This document shows, piece after piece, positions 5,849 to 7,044 of a stretch of 7,044 nt of DNA; positions within the stretch are counted from its first letter, which is position 1, and each line of letters starts with the position of its first letter. The DNA comes from Candidatus Zhuqueibacterota bacterium 4484_188 (GTDB taxonomy: Bacteria; Calditrichota; Calditrichia; RBG-13-44-9). The notes beneath the pieces were generated by a model that saw only the letters and a program-made list of their open reading frames with translations, did no database searches and had not been told where the DNA came from. The stretch spans positions 1-7,044 of the forward strand of contig MVCZ01000079.1 in assembly GCA_002049825.1 (NCBI GenBank). The letters are read 5' to 3'. Both the position numbers and the translations under genes were made by a program.

Positions 5849-6856
5849 TTACTGTTTGCTTACTTTTTTACTGCGGAACTCTGCCAGCGCGGTTTCCACC
5901 CGGTTAAGCAATTCCTGGCTGTAGAGTTTTCCCACCAATTTTTTCCGTGCCCGTTCGGTGGCTTCTAAAAACGGCTTTAAATTTTCCGGTGGAATTTTAA
6001 CCATTTGAATACCGTTTTTCTTCATCAATTCGATGGACTCTTCGTTGGCTTTCCGGCTCAACTTTACCAATTCCCCCATGTACTCCCGACCTTTTTGCAC
6101 TAATAGTTTCTGGTATTCGGGCTCAATTTTGTCAAATTTTTTCTTGGTCATCAAAATCGCCCCGAAGGAATTGGTTAATGGTACGTCCATCATGTATTTC
6201 ACCCGGGTGTACCACTGCAAAGACACACACGCCAGCGGTGAGGTGTAAACCGCGTCAATCAGGTTGGTTTGCAGGGAGGTGAGCACATCGGTAATCGATA
6301 ACGGAATGGCGTTAATACCTAGTGCCTTGAACGACGCTTCCACTAACGGATCGCCCTCCCACATCCACATTTTCACGCCTTTCATATCTTCCATCGAACG
6401 AATCGGTTTGTTACCGTAAACGTAAACAAAACCCACTTCAGTGAGACCTAACAAAATGTAGCCTTTATCTTCGAATTTGCGGGCAAACTGGTCATAGAGC
6501 ATGGCGGTGATAAAATCGACCTCGTCATAATTTCGCAGCAGCATGGGGGTTTCGATGATGCGAAATTCGGGCAGGATTTCGCCGGCGCCCACCCCAGTAA
6601 AACCGGCAGCCTGCAGCGAATTAAAGCGCATTTTCCGCAGCACCCCGATTTCGTCGCCCTGGATGCCGCCGGGGTAAATTTTAAATTTTACCTTCCCGCC
6701 GGTCAGTTTCTGGATTTCTTCGTTGTAAGCATTCATCACTTTAATCCAGGCGGAACCCTCGGGCGCCTGGGTAGCAAACTTGATGACCTGCTTGCCGCCG
6801 GCAAATGCGGAAACCGTGAAAGACAGAACGAACGTAATCAACCATAGATGTTTCAC
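5849..6856 (-). CDS. dctP: TRAP transporter solute receptor DctP (TPAT-type, Trp in place of clamp Arg)
   Basis: A 335-residue periplasmic solute-binding protein that delivers ligand to the DctQM permease. It has a Sec signal peptide (1-19, hydrophobic core then AFA before Gly) and mature start GGKQVIKFATQAPEGSAW. Family signatures include GGKVKFKIYPGG (about 53-64), PIRSMEDMKGVKMWMW (151-166), LSITDVLTSLQTNLIDAVYTSP (186-207) and a C-terminal helical region. In classical TRAP receptors the segment after DLKG carries an Arg (R147 in SiaP) that grips the ligand carboxylate; the aligned residue here is W164, in a KMWMWEGDP motif that I recall from a distinct subgroup of DctP proteins. The start is GTG 6856, chosen because AAGGAG (6864-6869) lies seven bases upstream and the signal peptide begins right there. 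It lies 65 bases after the TatT-like gene. The protein appears intact. Confidence 0.94.
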   Translation of the reverse strand: MKHLWLITFVLSFTVSAFAGGKQVIKFATQAPEGSAWIKVMNAYNEEIQKLTGGKVKFKIYPGGIQGDEIGVLRKMRFNSLQAAGFTGVGAGEILPEFRIIETPMLLRNYDEVDFITAMLYDQFARKFEDKGYILLGLTEVGFVYVYGNKPIRSMEDMKGVKMWMWEGDPLVEASFKALGINAIPLSITDVLTSLQTNLIDAVYTSPLACVSLQWYTRVKYMMDVPLTNSFGAILMTKKKFDKIEPEYQKLLVQKGREYMGELVKLSRKANEESIELMKKNGIQMVKIPPENLKPFLEATERARKKLVGKLYSQELLNRVETALAEFRSKKVSKQ

Positions 6857-6863
6857 AAATATT

Positions 6864-6869
6864 CTCCTT
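6864..6869 (-). promoter_or_regulatory. ribosome binding site of dctP (GTG start)
   Basis: AAGGAG on the minus strand, seven bases before GTG 6856. It is one of the best ribosome sites in the window and supports the non-ATG start, consistent with high expression expected of a solute receptor. Confidence 0.7.
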
Positions 6870-6903
6870 TTTTTCTCACATGCTCCCTTTTACCGGGATT
6901 CGA

Positions 6904-6918
6904 ACGAAACTGTTTCGT
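6904..6918 (-). promoter_or_regulatory. 15-bp perfect palindrome between TatT-like gene and dctP
   Basis: ACGAAAC, one central base, GTTTCGT: a perfect 7-bp inverted repeat in the 65-base gap between the TatT-like stop and the dctP start. No T run follows on either strand, so it is not an intrinsic terminator. It could be an operator for a dimeric repressor or, as RNA, a compact hairpin (ACGAAA stem, CAG loop) shielding the dctP message 5' end. Confidence 0.45.
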
Positions 6919-6921
6919 GTT

Positions 6922-7044
6922 TTAAAATAAATCTTCTTTTTTATCCATCAGGCGTTTTGCCTGTTTTTTGGCAATGGCAGTAATCAGTTGATAGCCGGGT
7001 AAAATATCGGGGGGAGCATCCGACACCTTCTCCAGGTATTGATC
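6922..7044 (-). CDS. TatT-like TRAP T-component (TPR protein), C-terminal end only
   Basis: The last 40 residues of a gene entering from the right edge. The readable stretch includes VSDAPPDILPGYQLITAIAKKQAK and ends KKEDLF before a TAA at 6922-6924. The pattern of APxDxLP, then LxxAIAKxxAKRLMxKxxxLF, is how I remember the C-terminus of the TRAP T-component (TatT) family, the helical TPR lipoproteins that bind the DctP partner in TPAT transporters first described in Treponema pallidum (Tp0956/Tp0957). The location immediately upstream of dctP in the same direction is where that family is found. The TPR repeats and any lipoprotein signal lie outside the window, so the call rests on a short tail plus context. 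Confidence 0.7.
   Translation of the reverse strand, partial: DQYLEKVSDAPPDILPGYQLITAIAKKQAKRLMDKKEDLF

Overview
The window (roughly 47% G+C, mostly coding, on both strands) looks like chromosomal DNA of a Gram-negative bacterium. A Sec-exported TRAP solute receptor implies a periplasm. Protein flavour and the intergenic heptamer repeats suggest something near Calditrichota, KSB1 or Ignavibacteria, but that is a weak impression. Shine-Dalgarno sites are clear before four genes (AAAGGGG, AAGGA, GGAGG, AAGGAG).

Layout. (1) Bases 1-886, minus strand: an acyl-CoA dehydrogenase running off the left edge and broken by an internal deletion of about 100 bases that also shifts the frame. (2) Divergent from it, 1004-1650 plus: a small protein of about five TPR-like repeats, split by a one-base frameshift in an A6 run. 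(3) 1842-3350 plus: an intact REC-PAS-HD-GYP response regulator, a predicted cyclic-di-GMP phosphodiesterase. (4) 3351-3596: a gene-free convergent spacer with two families of 7-bp tandem repeats. (5) 3597-7044, minus strand: one apparent operon transcribed right to left, namely the C-terminus of a TatT-like protein (TRAP T-component), dctP receptor, a half-length dctQ, dctM permease, and a spermidine/spermine-type GNAT acetyltransferase.

How they work together. Segment 5 reads as a TPR-protein-associated TRAP transporter (TPAT): TatT and the DctP receptor capture a solute in the periplasm, and DctQ/DctM import it with an ion gradient. The receptor has Trp where classical TRAP receptors carry the carboxylate-clamping Arg, so the ligand may not be a simple organic acid. 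The acetyltransferase at the operon end could act on the imported compound or simply be co-transcribed. The HD-GYP regulator is a separate signalling unit, possibly linked to the TPR protein upstream.

The most striking overall feature is that three of eight genes are damaged or shortened (acyl-CoA dehydrogenase, TPR protein, dctQ) while their neighbours are intact. This is either real gene decay or an assembly/sequencing problem, and it should be settled before the operon is interpreted functionally. No RNA genes, CRISPR arrays or insertion sequences were seen.
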